Positions 13,201-22,100 of a stretch of DNA of 64,000 bases are shown piece after piece. The notes beneath the pieces are model-generated. The model had not been told where the DNA came from. It did not search any database and was given only the letters and a program-made list of their open reading frames with translations. Within the stretch, counting starts at the first letter, position 1, and the number at the start of each line of letters is the position of its first letter. This stretch comes from Branchipolynoe longqiensis. Lineage: Eukaryota; Annelida; Polychaeta; Phyllodocida; Polynoidae. Position numbers and translations under genes: made by a program. The stretch is taken from the NCBI GenBank assembly GCA_030323885.1, contig CM059194.1, positions 6,967,686-7,031,685 of the forward strand, in the 5' to 3' direction.

Positions 13201-16200
13201 CCGGTACTATCAGTATTGTGTGCAAGTGATCCATCTTGATCTTCCTGGGCCACTCTGCTGATAATGCTAAATGGTGGGAATATGTAATAAAATTTATTAT
13301 TCCAAATCAGAGAAAATGCATCCACTCTCCAGGCGTCTGGCTCTGGATGGCAGGACATATATTTAGGTACCTTTTTGTTGTTTCGTAATGCAAACAAATC
13401 AATGTCTGGCTTGCCCCATTTGTCACAAATGTAATTGAAAATACTATGATTTAAGGACCATTCTAGATGGTCATGGAAATGTTGACTTTTCCTGTCAGCC
13501 AAAGTATGTTGACTGCCCGGGATATGTGCTACTGTTAGCCAAATGTTGTGTTCCTCTGCACAGTCCCAAATTAGTTTGGCTAACTGGTTACATGGATTGG
13601 ACTGAGTCCCTCCCATATTACATATGTAAGCCATAGCTTTCGTATTATATGTTAATACCCGTACATGATTTTTAGGTAGGTTAACCAGACTACGTAGTCC
13701 TAAATAAATAGCTCTGAGCTCTCATATATTTATGTGGTCGGAGATTTCATTTTCCATCCATCGACCACCTGTTGCCTGTTGGTCCCTATGAGCCCCCCAT
13801 CCTACTATTGAAGCGTCAGTCGTAACTGTTGTATTAGGTTCGCTCATTCTAATGCAGTTAGGTGACTTCCCAATGTGTAACAGCCACCACATAATATCCT
13901 GCAGGCCTTCTTGTGAAATTGTCATTGGCCTTTCAAAGTTCCCTTTAGTGCGAGCCAATGCTAAGTTCTTATCTATTTCTAGTGATTTAATATGGGTCTT
14001 GCCATATAGAATAGCCGGGGCATATGCTATCATCAGTCCTATCAATATTGCGACTTATCTTATCTTTGGTTTAAGCAAATGTAATAATTGACTTGCCGTA
14101 GCTGTAAATTTATCAACTTTCTGTTTCGTTAATGAAATAGTCATCTCTGTTGTGTCAATAACAAACCCCAGAAACTTTAATTCCTTTGTGGGTGTTAAAA
14201 CTGATTTAGTTTCCTGTATGTAGAAACCCAACCTTTGAAATATCTCACATAGCTCGCCTACTGCTGTTTGACAATGGTGTTGTGTTTGTGCAACAATAAA
14301 CGAATCATCAATATAACGAAACATAACGTGTCCCTTCTGAGCCATGTGGGAGAATATTGGTTTTAATAACCTTGTGAAAATGCGTTGAGCACACGCTAGG
14401 CCGTTTGGCATACAGGTAAACTCATAAAGCTCCTCCTACCAACAAAACCTGAGAAATTTACGGTCAGGTTTATAAATTGGCACTGTATAGTAAGCATCTC
14501 TGAGATCTACGCTGGTTAGTCAGGCGTCCTGTGTAGCTAAATCTCTCGCTGTATCTAGTGAAAACATTTTTAAATGTTTATACTCCACTATTTTGTTTAA
14601 CATTGTTAAATCCAAAATTAGCCTGATATCCCCATTTGGTTTGGGTCTCGAGAAAATATTCTAGATAAATTCTCCATCAACAAATATTGGGGAATCTAAA
14701 AGAAACCCAGGAATAAATCCTAACGATGTTTGTGGCACCTGCCAAACATCTCTCCGTTCGGCAACGGGCAGCATTACAAAGAATAATGGCTGCATTGTTC
14801 TAACGATGTTACGACACATCTTAATTAATCTGTAATTCAGTTAATATTCAATAGAAAGTTTTAAAAACTTGATGTATGTGAATGCTAACATGAACTACAT
14901 CATCGTATCCTTTCAAAAATGATACTAACCTGTTTGGTATAATAGTTTACGTAGAAAACTGCCGGAGCTACTCAACAAACGTCCTCCCGTTGTGAGTAGA
15001 TTATGCTAGTTGCTGGACCCGGATGTGCTTCCTTCTCCTTGGGATACGAGTAGCCAGAGGCGTAGTACCAAGGTAAAAATATATATATAGACACACACAT
15101 ACAGTAAAACCTCTCTAAATTCCCGGGCGCGAGTGAAAAGTGTAGTGTCCTGGTTAGGATCAAGCCGGTGGTGGTGCCACCGGTCACGTGGTTGGAGGGG
15201 GGCACACATCAAGTAAGGCACCCCATCAATAATATTAATAAGGTAGTAAATAAACATAATTCTCTTCCATGCCTTTATACTCGCATAATGCTTATACATA
15301 ACATATAAATAAATTAATAGTAAATAAAAACTTATAAATCGTTATTCACATAGGTAGGACCATCCATTAAAAAAGACTTAACCAAATGTAAATGAAATCC
15401 ACACACCATATACATAAAAATTAAATATAATTGTATGCTAAATTCTGCTATATATATATTTATAAAACTACAAGTTTGCATAGAGTTGCTAAAACTAAAC
15501 TATATTTGGGTTCTTCTTCAGTGCTGGTCCCAAAAAGGGGGAATCGGAGGTCAAAACTGAAATATGCTACAGTGTATCCCAATTAGGCTTGTTGTGTTGC
15601 ACATACATCCAATTTTAAGACACAATTTAAAAAAAAGCAGTTTGGACCCCGACTGCAAGTCAGGGTGGCTTCAAACATGACCAAGTGGAGAACGGTACGC
15701 ATGTTCCGCCCTGACACAAAAACCATCATTATGTACCCTTATTATTTCCTAGTTAGGTTTTGAGCAGCAGTCACTAGGAGTAACTAAGTGCAATTTTATG
15801 AGTATTCGTCCACTTGAGAGTAGAACAGAGAACATATGAAATTGTCATACTGAAACATGCATGACATGGAAAGGAAAAGTTGTTCCTTCATGATGAAACA
15901 AGCACCACAGAGGATGAAAAAGTATTTATGCTTATTATTTTTGATGCTGTGGACATATTTCAAAGTAATCTTGGAACACTTCCCTAACTTCTGATGTTCT
16001 TAGAATTGTAACACGTTTCATCTAACGCATGTTTCATGTGACACTCAATAATGACTTAGGTTAGAAACTGCTAATAGCATGCAAAAAATATATTTGGTCA
16101 GGGCATTATTTGTACACATTACATGTATGCAAATATTTATTTTGAGTGTTATAAGTTTTCTTATGTAAAAAAGATATTGTGATGACTTAGAGGATGAAGA

Positions 16201-17720
16201 TGACAACAAGTGAATGTGTGTTTCTTCTTCATCGATGTGTGACACGCCACAGTAATAGCATCATAGCACAACTCCCTGTTTATGACTTGACACCACAGCA
16301 TCAGTAGGTGTGTAGATGCCCCCAACACAAGCAGTACAGTTTCACCATTCCCATTTTTAGCCGTCATTCTTGCATGACAAATGAATCTATTTTTGCAATA
16401 AAAAATAAAAAAATAAAAAAACATTTTTTTCCCACTGGATTGCTGTCATTGCTTCTTTGGGGCATAATGAAAGGAATTTTCTTCATTTGGTATGAAAAGG
16501 ACAATTAATTTAGAAGAAAACAGTTACAATGTGACCATCACTGAAGAAGAACCCATTTAGATGAGGTTACGGTTAATCTAGTTAGCAAGGTTTTTTAAAC
16601 CAGAGAGTAAAATTCTGTACCCTTAAATTTTCTGAGGGTACGACTCTATGCCCTCAAATTGTTGGGATTGTTGTGAGGATAATATATTTTTAAAGGTTCA
16701 AGGAGCCAGACACAACAAAGCCAGCATCAATAATCAGTTAGACTGTTAGTATACAACAGGAATCATAGCAGCAGTGCTCATAATTGACCAAGTGATGTAG
16801 AAAAATACCCACACCCCCATTCTGCTTAACATAAAATTATTTTCTGGCAGAAACCCTGATTAGGTGTATAATTCGTCATGATTTAGTGAGCGGTGGTGAT
16901 TTTCGAGTGAATTTTGGAGTTGCAACAACCCCTTTCTAACAGACTCAGTCACAGAGCCTCCCCAAGAAATATTGGAATTTAGAAATATTGCAGTTTCCTT
17001 GTATTCAAACAAATATAACAAGTAAACAAAGAAACAAGTGAAAGAAATGATTAGTTTACATGAGTCATGACTATAATATACTACTATTTAGAGTCATGTA
17101 CATGATGTGGTGGGAGAAAAGAAATATTGTTTATACATGAAGTAGGTAAGTCGCATCCTGCGGAATTGCACTTCGTGGAAAGTAATATAATTTCGTCCAT
17201 AAAAATGGATCTGATATTCTGAAAGAAAACGTGAGGATATAAATATAATATATATTATAAACTAGGACTAAGAAAAATTAACGCCTCAAGTCAAGGACAA
17301 GATGCAGACAATCTAAATATTAAGAAATAAACTCAAAGTAAGTTCGTATGTTCAGTCGTCTTGCCTTTCATTCGTATATATAAACATACACACAGACAAT
17401 GTATAATAATACTATAATAATAGTGATCATACTGATAGTCTTAATTGTTAACTTAACTTAACAAAGCTGATGTACGGTTTAGCCAGGCCAAATCTTCCAA
17501 CAGGCTTTTAACTGCCTAACCATAGAAGAAGAGAATATGTATTTACGTACGTACGTACGTACCTATGTATGTATGTATGTATTTGTATGTAATTAAAATT
17601 ACAAAATTGAAAATTCTGTTAAAATTCAACTCACCTGCCATCAATACGACAGTTACCACTTTCAACCGCAGCAAGTGCATGGTTGAGCGCTTCAAATCTG
17701 GAATTCTGAAGAAGCTTCAT
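1138..17720 (-). CDS. MAF1: MAF1, repressor of RNA polymerase III (complete, 6 coding exons)
   Basis: MAF1 is a conserved global repressor of RNA polymerase III; it binds Pol III and blocks TFIIIB/Brf1-dependent initiation when TOR signalling falls. The coding exons, read on the minus strand, are 17720-17635, 10798-10661, 9353-9188, 8498-8374, 7528-7409 and 1234-1138. All introns are GT-AG, phases agree across every junction, and the product is 243 residues (human MAF1 is 256). Visible family blocks are the N-terminal [13 protein letters not shown], the SYSCKMAG block (residues 32-39), [42 protein letters not shown] and [18 protein letters not shown], then an acidic C-terminus. Ser-Pro sites at residues 63 and 72 and the serines at 78-82 align with the regulated phosphosites of human MAF1. 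The start was chosen because it gives the family's exact N-terminus. It is divergently paired with the RBCK1-like gene. Confidence 0.97.
1240..2275. repeat. 43-bp minisatellite built from the MAF1 exon 6 acceptor
   Basis: About 24 units of TACATAACACTACAAGAGAA followed by GCACCACCTGTGAGTGTTTG. Read on the minus strand, each unit carries a copy of the intron-end CTTCTCTTG(T/C)AG found at the true acceptor at 1235. The array abuts the exon, so it forms a run of decoy 3' splice sites inside MAF1 intron 5. Confidence 0.9.
2330..3115. repeat. Short tandem repeat (GTAAGCATGTATGTGAT), split by a SINE
   Basis: Roughly 18-bp units at about 2330-2630 and again at about 2960-3115, interrupted by the minus-strand SINE-A. 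The open frames across it are repeat artefacts. Confidence 0.8.
2637..2962 (-). mobile_element. SINE-A, near full-length
   Basis: Contains all SINE-A body blocks and, at its 5' end on the minus strand, the tRNA-like head with a degenerate B box (GAGTTCGAATCC). Inserted in the 2330-3115 tandem repeat. Confidence 0.85.
3116..3689. other. MAF1 intron 5, no gene recognised
   Basis: Unique-looking AT/GC-mixed sequence with short CA-rich patches (about 3530-3600). No exon, RNA gene or mobile element is supportable. Confidence 0.6.
3690..4430. repeat. ~36-bp minisatellite (GTACATCAGTAGACACACTG)
   Basis: Around 20 units with the consensus CTGACTGTACATCAGTAGAC plus ACAC(T/C)(G/A)TCT. Units of near multiple-of-three length keep frames open on both strands; the predicted proteins are purely repetitive and not credible genes. 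Lies in MAF1 intron 5. Confidence 0.85.
5165..6265. repeat. GGTGGTTTGTTAGTGAGACG tandem repeat, split by a TIR element
   Basis: About 26-bp units at 5165-5274 and 6193-6265 flank the inverted-repeat element at 5275-6192, which shows that the element inserted into an existing array. Confidence 0.7.
5275..6192. mobile_element. ~918-bp non-autonomous DNA element with 20-bp TIRs
   Basis: Left end TGTCACACTATGACCTAACA; right end TGTTACGTCATAGTGTGACA is its reverse complement with one mismatch. The interior is rich in ACGT/TACG words and has no convincing gene. No clean target duplication could be read because it sits in a tandem repeat. Superfamily not assigned. Confidence 0.7.
6309..6545 (-). 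mobile_element. SINE-A, head-truncated
   Basis: SINE-A body from the AGTCATTG-equivalent end to the GTCCTGGCAACATCTAAGG tail block; the tRNA head is missing. Confidence 0.8.
6632..6800 (+). mobile_element. SINE-B (tRNA-derived)
   Basis: tRNA-like head with an A-box-like TGTAATGGTTAG and B-box-like GGGTTCGATTCC, followed by the family tail CAATATTTCCTATTTTCATC and ACCCCC. Other copies are at 6916-7085, 41775-41945 and 50440-50580. Not a functional tRNA: the acceptor stem does not pair. Confidence 0.75.
6916..7085 (+). mobile_element. SINE-B (tRNA-derived)
   Basis: Same head and tail as the copy at 6632; begins with CACTGACCTCTCAGGCAAGG, shared with the copy at 41775. Confidence 0.75.
7080..7400. 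repeat. ~50-bp minisatellite abutting the MAF1 exon 5 donor
   Basis: About six units of CAAAGACACACGCAAAGCGA followed by CTGAATGTGAAAGAACAACG. On the minus strand the first unit starts about 10 nt after the exon 5 donor GTGAGC. Confidence 0.85.
7409..7528 (-). CDS. MAF1: MAF1 coding exon 5
   Basis: Acceptor CTACAG and donor CCAG|GTGAGC. Encodes [19 protein letters not shown] and [20 protein letters not shown], the most conserved C-terminal core of MAF1. The donor is followed within about 10 nt by the roughly 50-bp minisatellite at 7080-7400. Confidence 0.96.
7720..7815 (-). mobile_element. SINE-A 3' fragment
   Basis: Contains GTCCTGGCAACATCTAGTCA and the adjacent tail block only. Confidence 0.65.
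7815..8205. repeat. ~40-bp minisatellite (TAAATATAGCACCTTCAATA)
   Basis: About ten units of TAAATATAGCACCTTCAATA followed by CCAYCCCCTCTTCTCCCTCC in MAF1 intron 4. Confidence 0.85.
8374..8498 (-). CDS. MAF1: MAF1 coding exon 4
   Basis: Acceptor CTTGCAG and donor ACAG|GTACCAG. Encodes [11 protein letters not shown] through [17 protein letters not shown], the conserved segment around the LW(N)xxDEEI motif. Ends in phase 2. Confidence 0.95.
9188..9353 (-). CDS. MAF1: MAF1 coding exon 3
   Basis: Acceptor TTCGCAG and donor CAG|GTATTT; ends in phase 0. Encodes the end of the phosphosite linker ([12 protein letters not shown]) and the [20 protein letters not shown] core segment through EPSLQ. Confidence 0.95.
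9590..9640 (-). mobile_element. SINE-A tail fragment
   Basis: Only GGAGTTTTACGTCCTGGCAA and a few flanking bases match the family. Confidence 0.5.
9690..9835 (+). mobile_element. LINE 3'-end fragment
   Basis: Shares AAAAGCGATGG...TTCTCGC(C/T)GT(G/A)A(A/T)TATGGCC and (T/C)GCTGACACGGC with the 3' ends at 30173-30300 and 59684-59822. It therefore derives from the same non-LTR family. Confidence 0.55.
10661..10798 (-). CDS. MAF1: MAF1 coding exon 2
   Basis: Acceptor TTTTAG and donor CAG|GTGGGC. Encodes the [17 protein letters not shown] block and the serine/proline linker LSPPQ...HSPSR, the region that carries TOR-regulated phosphosites in human MAF1. Confidence 0.95.
11538..13060 (-). pseudogene. 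DIRS-A tyrosine recombinase, broken and interrupted
   Basis: Retains the recombinase signature HSTRGAM...ILAHAGW...FAKHYNKRL (second Arg, His and catalytic Tyr). Stops or shifts occur near 11811-11828 and 12131. A MITE (about 12448-12990) splits the N-terminal part. Confidence 0.85.
12448..12990. mobile_element. MITE with GCATTCCTTACACG ends, nested in DIRS-A
   Basis: About 540 bp bounded by inverted GGTGCATTCCTTACACG / TGTAAGGAATGCCCGC, with extra subterminal copies of CATTCCTTACACGCGTAATG. It interrupts the DIRS-A recombinase frame, so it is the younger insertion. Flanking TAA/TTA trinucleotides hint at a PIF/Harbinger-type target but do not match exactly. Confidence 0.7.
12930..14840 (-). 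pseudogene. DIRS-A RT/RNase H/DAM-like ORF, broken
   Basis: The reverse transcriptase keeps the YIDDS catalytic motif and [15 protein letters not shown] flanks. RNase H ([27 protein letters not shown]) and the C-terminal DAM-methyltransferase-like segment ([27 protein letters not shown]) follow. Reading frames break near 14412, 14050, 13720 and 13634, so no full-length product is possible. Confidence 0.85.
15102..15124 (+). mobile_element. pogo/Tigger-like MITE end fragment
   Basis: CAGTAAAACCTCTCTAAAT, the terminal repeat of the MITEs at 32434 and 61405, with no partner end nearby. Confidence 0.45.
15125..17634. other. MAF1 intron 1 remainder, no gene recognised
   Basis: AT-rich, about 2.5 kb. 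I find no exon, repeat family member or RNA gene that I can support; a GTAC/GTAT microsatellite (about 17545-17580) lies near exon 1. Confidence 0.6.
17635..17720 (-). CDS. MAF1: MAF1 coding exon 1
   Basis: Begins with the ATG at 17720 and encodes [20 protein letters not shown] and a short continuation. It ends in phase 2 before a GTGAGT donor. Intron 1 is about 6.8 kb and holds the minus-strand DIRS element at 11075-15078. Confidence 0.95.
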
Positions 17721-18915
17721 GTCTGTTGTTGTTTGGGGATGAAGATGGAGCTTGATCCTGCTGGTTTGCTGAGTATTTTGGTGTTTTTATGCTTTTTAGT
17801 GGAAGCAGTTTCACGATAAAACTATTTTTGACTTCGGCTTTGCACTGGTAAACAACGCGCAGTTCCTGAGTTTAGCACCGTTTCTCTTGCACTTTAAAAC
17901 GAGTATAAACCGCCACTAGTACTATTAGAGTTCATATGAATCATGCTTTTAGGATGGTGGAAAAGACCTTTCTGTTGCGGTCGCCAAAACATATCACAAA
18001 GACCAATAATCGTCATTCTTTCCTGTTGTTGTTGGGCTTCCTTGAGTTTGGCGTTCGCCATTCGGGTTATCAGCCCTAATTTTGTCCCTATTTCCACCCG
18101 CGTTTACACGCTGATATAACGGTAAATGAAGAGACCTGTGCAGCAGTTCCTCGTCACAGGTGGGCACAGATATATTTTCTTCCCGGAAAACGGCTCCTTT
18201 ATCCAAACTTACCTGTATTTATACCTTTTTGTACACTATTTGTGGTCAGAATCTCAGTAAACAAAGGTATCCTTGATCATGTTGATCAGCTGTAAAAATT
18301 CTTTGGCTGAGACTACCCACAATACATCGCGACAAATTGGATGAGTCCAACTTTCATGACATCATCGGGAGGGCCGCATACGAATCGGCAAAAGTATTAC
18401 GTTTAAGTAGCTATATAAAAGCTAATTGTGAATTATCAATAGAAACACCCACTATTGATGTACCTATAAAGTAGCATAAAAGAAATTATAGAAGGATTAT
18501 TCAATAATATGTAGTTTCTGCCAACCTAAACACCACATCCACTTTATCTCATCCGGGCACTTGCTCTGGCGCAACTGAACCTTGCTTCAAAGAGCTTGTT
18601 TGTTTTCCAATTAGATGTCAGACCTGTTTGTGAGTTGTATTCATGTACATTGATTCTTAGCATTTTATTTAAAGTGATTGACATGTTAACTCCATGAGTC
18701 ATATTTATAATATAGAATAACCTTCGCTTTCAGAGATAGGGGGGCACTCTAAAAATAGAATCGGGAATGTCGTTTGTGACGTCACAAGATCAATGGTGGC
18801 GCTCCCCAGAAAATAAGGGGAGAGCGGAGGTAGGTATTTCAGTTTTGGGTTTTTCCCAGAATCAGACTCGAACTAATTTGTCTACCGGAAAAGTGGTCAT
18901 TCACCACCTCACAAT
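17721..18915. promoter_or_regulatory. Candidate bidirectional promoter between MAF1 and the RBCK1-like gene
   Basis: The two start codons (17720 on minus, 18916 on plus) face away from each other, about 1.2 kb apart including both 5' leaders. No TATA box is obvious near either end. A palindromic CRE (TGACGTCA) lies at 18777-18784 and a related TGACATCA near 18357. A CCGGAA core (ETS-like) sits just upstream of the plus-strand start, near 18885. No mobile element is recognisable here, unlike almost everywhere else in the window, which suggests constraint. Transcription start sites are not visible from sequence. Confidence 0.6.
18777..18784. promoter_or_regulatory. Consensus CRE (TGACGTCA)
   Basis: Full 8-bp CREB/ATF palindrome inside GTGACGTCAC, about 135 bp upstream of the RBCK1-like ATG. 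The match is exact; function is inferred from position only. Confidence 0.5.
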
Positions 18916-19155
18916 ATGATGAGAAAGCACTGGGTACTAGGTGATACTATGGACACGATTTCTAGACAAAGCGATTATTTGACAAATTGCACTACCAGTG
19001 CTAAAATGTTCGCCCTTTCCTTATCTGACAGACCGGAAAACTGGGACGAGCACAAAGTTTTGGAGCAAGCTAAAAATGTGAAGCCGTGCTGTATTTCGAT
19101 AGAACAAACCATCGACAACGTAACGGTATGTGTGGAAAGCCCTTTAGAGGGAGAG
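18916..19155 (+). CDS. RBCK1: RBCK1-like exon 1 (start, first half of PH-like region)
   Basis: Open from ATG 18916; the ATG at 18949 (MDTISRQSDY) is an equally possible start. Ends in phase 0 at GAG|GTAAGT. The last part, CISIEQTIDNVTVCVES, reads as alternating beta strands. Assigned to this gene by its strong donor, phase match to the next exon and position opposite MAF1; no paralogue identity was used. Confidence 0.75.
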
Positions 19156-22100
19156 GTAAGTCGCAGTAATGCTTCACAGCTTTCTTCTAAAACTAAATAA
19201 TTGTCAATTTTAAGCTGCCTACATTATTACATAGCCATGGGCATAGCCATAGTCATAGTCCAATGGAAGCTCCAATTAAAAAAAGGAATCATCTTTAGAT
19301 TGTCGGCGTGAAGTCTTAGCCCTGGCAACTACTTGCGAAGGGTAAAACAACGCAGTAATTTGTGCTGCAGCAATGCTATGTCTATGCGGAGCATTTATGT
19401 TTGCAAAATAAATTTTAAAGCTTTCATTGGGTCAATTAAAAATATCTTAATGTGCAATTGAAGAGGAAGATCCGAAGTATTTAATTTAACCTAAGAGCAC
19501 TTTTCTCTGAAAGGATTAAAAACAGATAATATTGAAAGTTGGGATATTCTGAGTGTCAGTGCCAGTGGTAGCCATACCTAATCATGGCCTCAAAAACTAT
19601 TTTCGCAAAATAAATTTAAGAACTTCCAATTGGCTGATAAAAAAAAGCTGAATGTGAAATTGTAGAGAAAGATCTGAACTATTTAATAGAAATAAAGAGA
19701 AATTTGCTGTTTCCTATTTCAAAGCACCAAAAAGCACAAATTACTGTGGTAGTTAGGGTAGTTTTAGTGTTGTCTCTATGACAGTGGCATTTGTTTTACC
19801 CTTCGTGTGTTGTGAGCTCAAAAAGTGCCCGGATGTCAGACATCGAGAATCCAACATATCCAGCTTAAATACTGGTGCATTTCTTGACTTATGCATTTAA
19901 TTTATTGCTGCATAGAAGGGAATACTATGTCTATTTAATACACTCTGTCCCTGCTGAAGCCTATGGTGTCGAGCATTTAGTCTTTCACCCCAGAATTAAT
20001 TTTGGATGTTTTCTTTTCAAATATCTTTAAAGTTAACCAACCATTCATAATAAAACTTACTTCAAACTAAAGCAAAGTATATGATTATGTTCAACCTAAT
20101 ATATATATCTTTAAAAAATATTCAGAAACTCAAAACCATCGAACTATGCAACTGTAATCACTAACTTAGTACAGTGGTTACTGCCGTAGCCCTGAGACCG
20201 GGTTCTCTGGGTAGGGGTAAATCAATTCAATTCAATTCTTTTATTTTAACTCTCTGCAAGGTATGTTTACAATAAATTGAGGTGATACAATAAATGCATA
20301 CAAATTCCTTACAGACAGAAAGGATCCCAGAAAAGCAATGCTTATCTAGCTGGTCTCCATGATGTGAATGAACAAGTGATGACAATAACAAATTATTAAA
20401 CTTAAGCTACATTTTTAACTAATGATTATGATGAGCTACTGATGCGTCTCTTCACAGTTAGTAAAAAACAAAGTAATGATAGGAATATTATATGGATATT
20501 GTGTCATGGATTCATGTACTTACATGCAGTATCAGTAGTTATTTTGCATGTATGTTAATAGGGGTATTATATATATTCTTTACTGGTAATCGATTTAGTA
20601 TGCATTGAGATAGCTTATCTTTAGTTTTTTACAGAAGTTTTTCAAAGTTTGAAGGTTTCTAATCTCTACTGGTATTGAGTTCCAGATATTGGTTCCTTGG
20701 TTTTCAGTTGTTATTTTGCCATATTTGTTTCTAGTGTGTTTGTGATGTATGTTATTTATCTGTCGTGTGTTATGGGAATGGACCTGATTGTTTTCTTTGA
20801 AGAGATTATCAAATATTTCAGGGAGGAGGCCATTCTTTTGCTTGTAAACAAATTTTGCAATGTATATTTTATAAATGTCAGTTACCATAAGTAAGTCCAG
20901 GTCTTTATGAAGTGATTTAGTTGGGGTGAGATAGTCTTTGCTATACAGTATTTTCAAGGCTCTGTTTTGTTGTGTCTGTATCTTTTTTAGGGTTGATGAT
21001 TTGGCTCTCCCAATCGATCAGTAAAGCCCCAGTCACACCTGCCCGGATCAGGGGCTGGACGAGCCCCGGTCTGCCCCTGTTTTTAAATGTTTAAAACATC
21101 CGGGGCGATCCGGGGGTAGTCCGTGTAGCATCCGGGGCTGTCCAGGCGTCTTTTAACCTGGATGAGCCACAGCTTAACCCGGACTAGCCCCAATGTAGCC
21201 ACGGACCACTGCCGGATCAGCCACGATCGCCAGGTTTACCACGGATTAGTCCAGGATGAGCCCTGTTTTTGTGTGTATAGGGAGCAAGTCCGGGACTGAT
21301 CCGTGACTACTCCGTGGATACACCAGATAGTCTGGGGTTGGTCCGGCTAGACCGTGTAGGTGTGACTGCGAGCCCCAAAATAGCGATTTTATCCGGGACA
21401 GTCCGGGGGGTGGGGGGGTGGGGTGGGTCCGGGGATGGTCTGGCTAAAAATCCGGGGCTCGTCCGGGTATGTGTGACTGGGGCTATACTCTCATGATTCA
21501 TTGATTGTGACTGAGTCGGGGACGGGAGGGTTGTAGGGTAGTTGTAGGTGAGGTTATTGTAAGATGGTTGTAGATTGTAGAGTGGTTGTAGGTGATGAGA
21601 TTGTAAGTGTGTGTGGTGGGGGCGAGGTATAGGTTGAGTGGTTGTGAATGGAATAGACTGATTGTAAGGTTTTCCATAGTCAAGCGACTAAAATGAGTAG
21701 TGTGGAAGGGTTGTCAATAATTCAGTTAATCATTGATTTGGGCAAGTTAGAAACTGAAGTAGGCAGTAATGTACTATTTTCTTTCATGCAGTTTCATTGT
21801 AGTATTCTTAGTAGAGAGTACAATGTACAGAAACTGTATTTAGCTGTCCCTGAGCAGTCCCTATGAATATGATGGGCCGTTCCACCCATGGCTAACACAA
21901 CCACCCCTCATAGGAGGTTACACGCTACCTGGCTGTGCAGTGACAGGTCAATTCGGGATGGCCGAATGGGTTAGAGCGTCAGTCTCCCGTGTTGGTAGAT
22001 CGTGTGTTCGAACCCTGGTCAAGTCAAACCAATGACTTAACAAATTATACTTGTCCCTTCCTACCCAGGTGCTCAACATTATTAGGATAGGGCAAGGACT

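Larger units (their letters stand above)
11075..15078 (-). mobile_element. DIRS-type retrotransposon A, defective, gag missing
   Basis: Read on the minus strand: left terminal repeat (15078-about 14950), then directly the RT/RNase H region (about 14840-12930), the tyrosine recombinase (about 13060-11538, interrupted by a MITE), an internal complementary region (about 11440-11308) and the right terminal repeat (about 11190-11075). No gag lies between left end and RT. The genes carry several stops and frameshifts. It sits antisense-free, in the same orientation as its host gene MAF1, in intron 1. Same family as the elements at 23543 and 52170. Confidence 0.88.

Noticed and set aside
21314..21501. 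Small frames of 60-64 codons on both strands
   Set aside because: Lie entirely within a GC-rich MITE and mirror each other.
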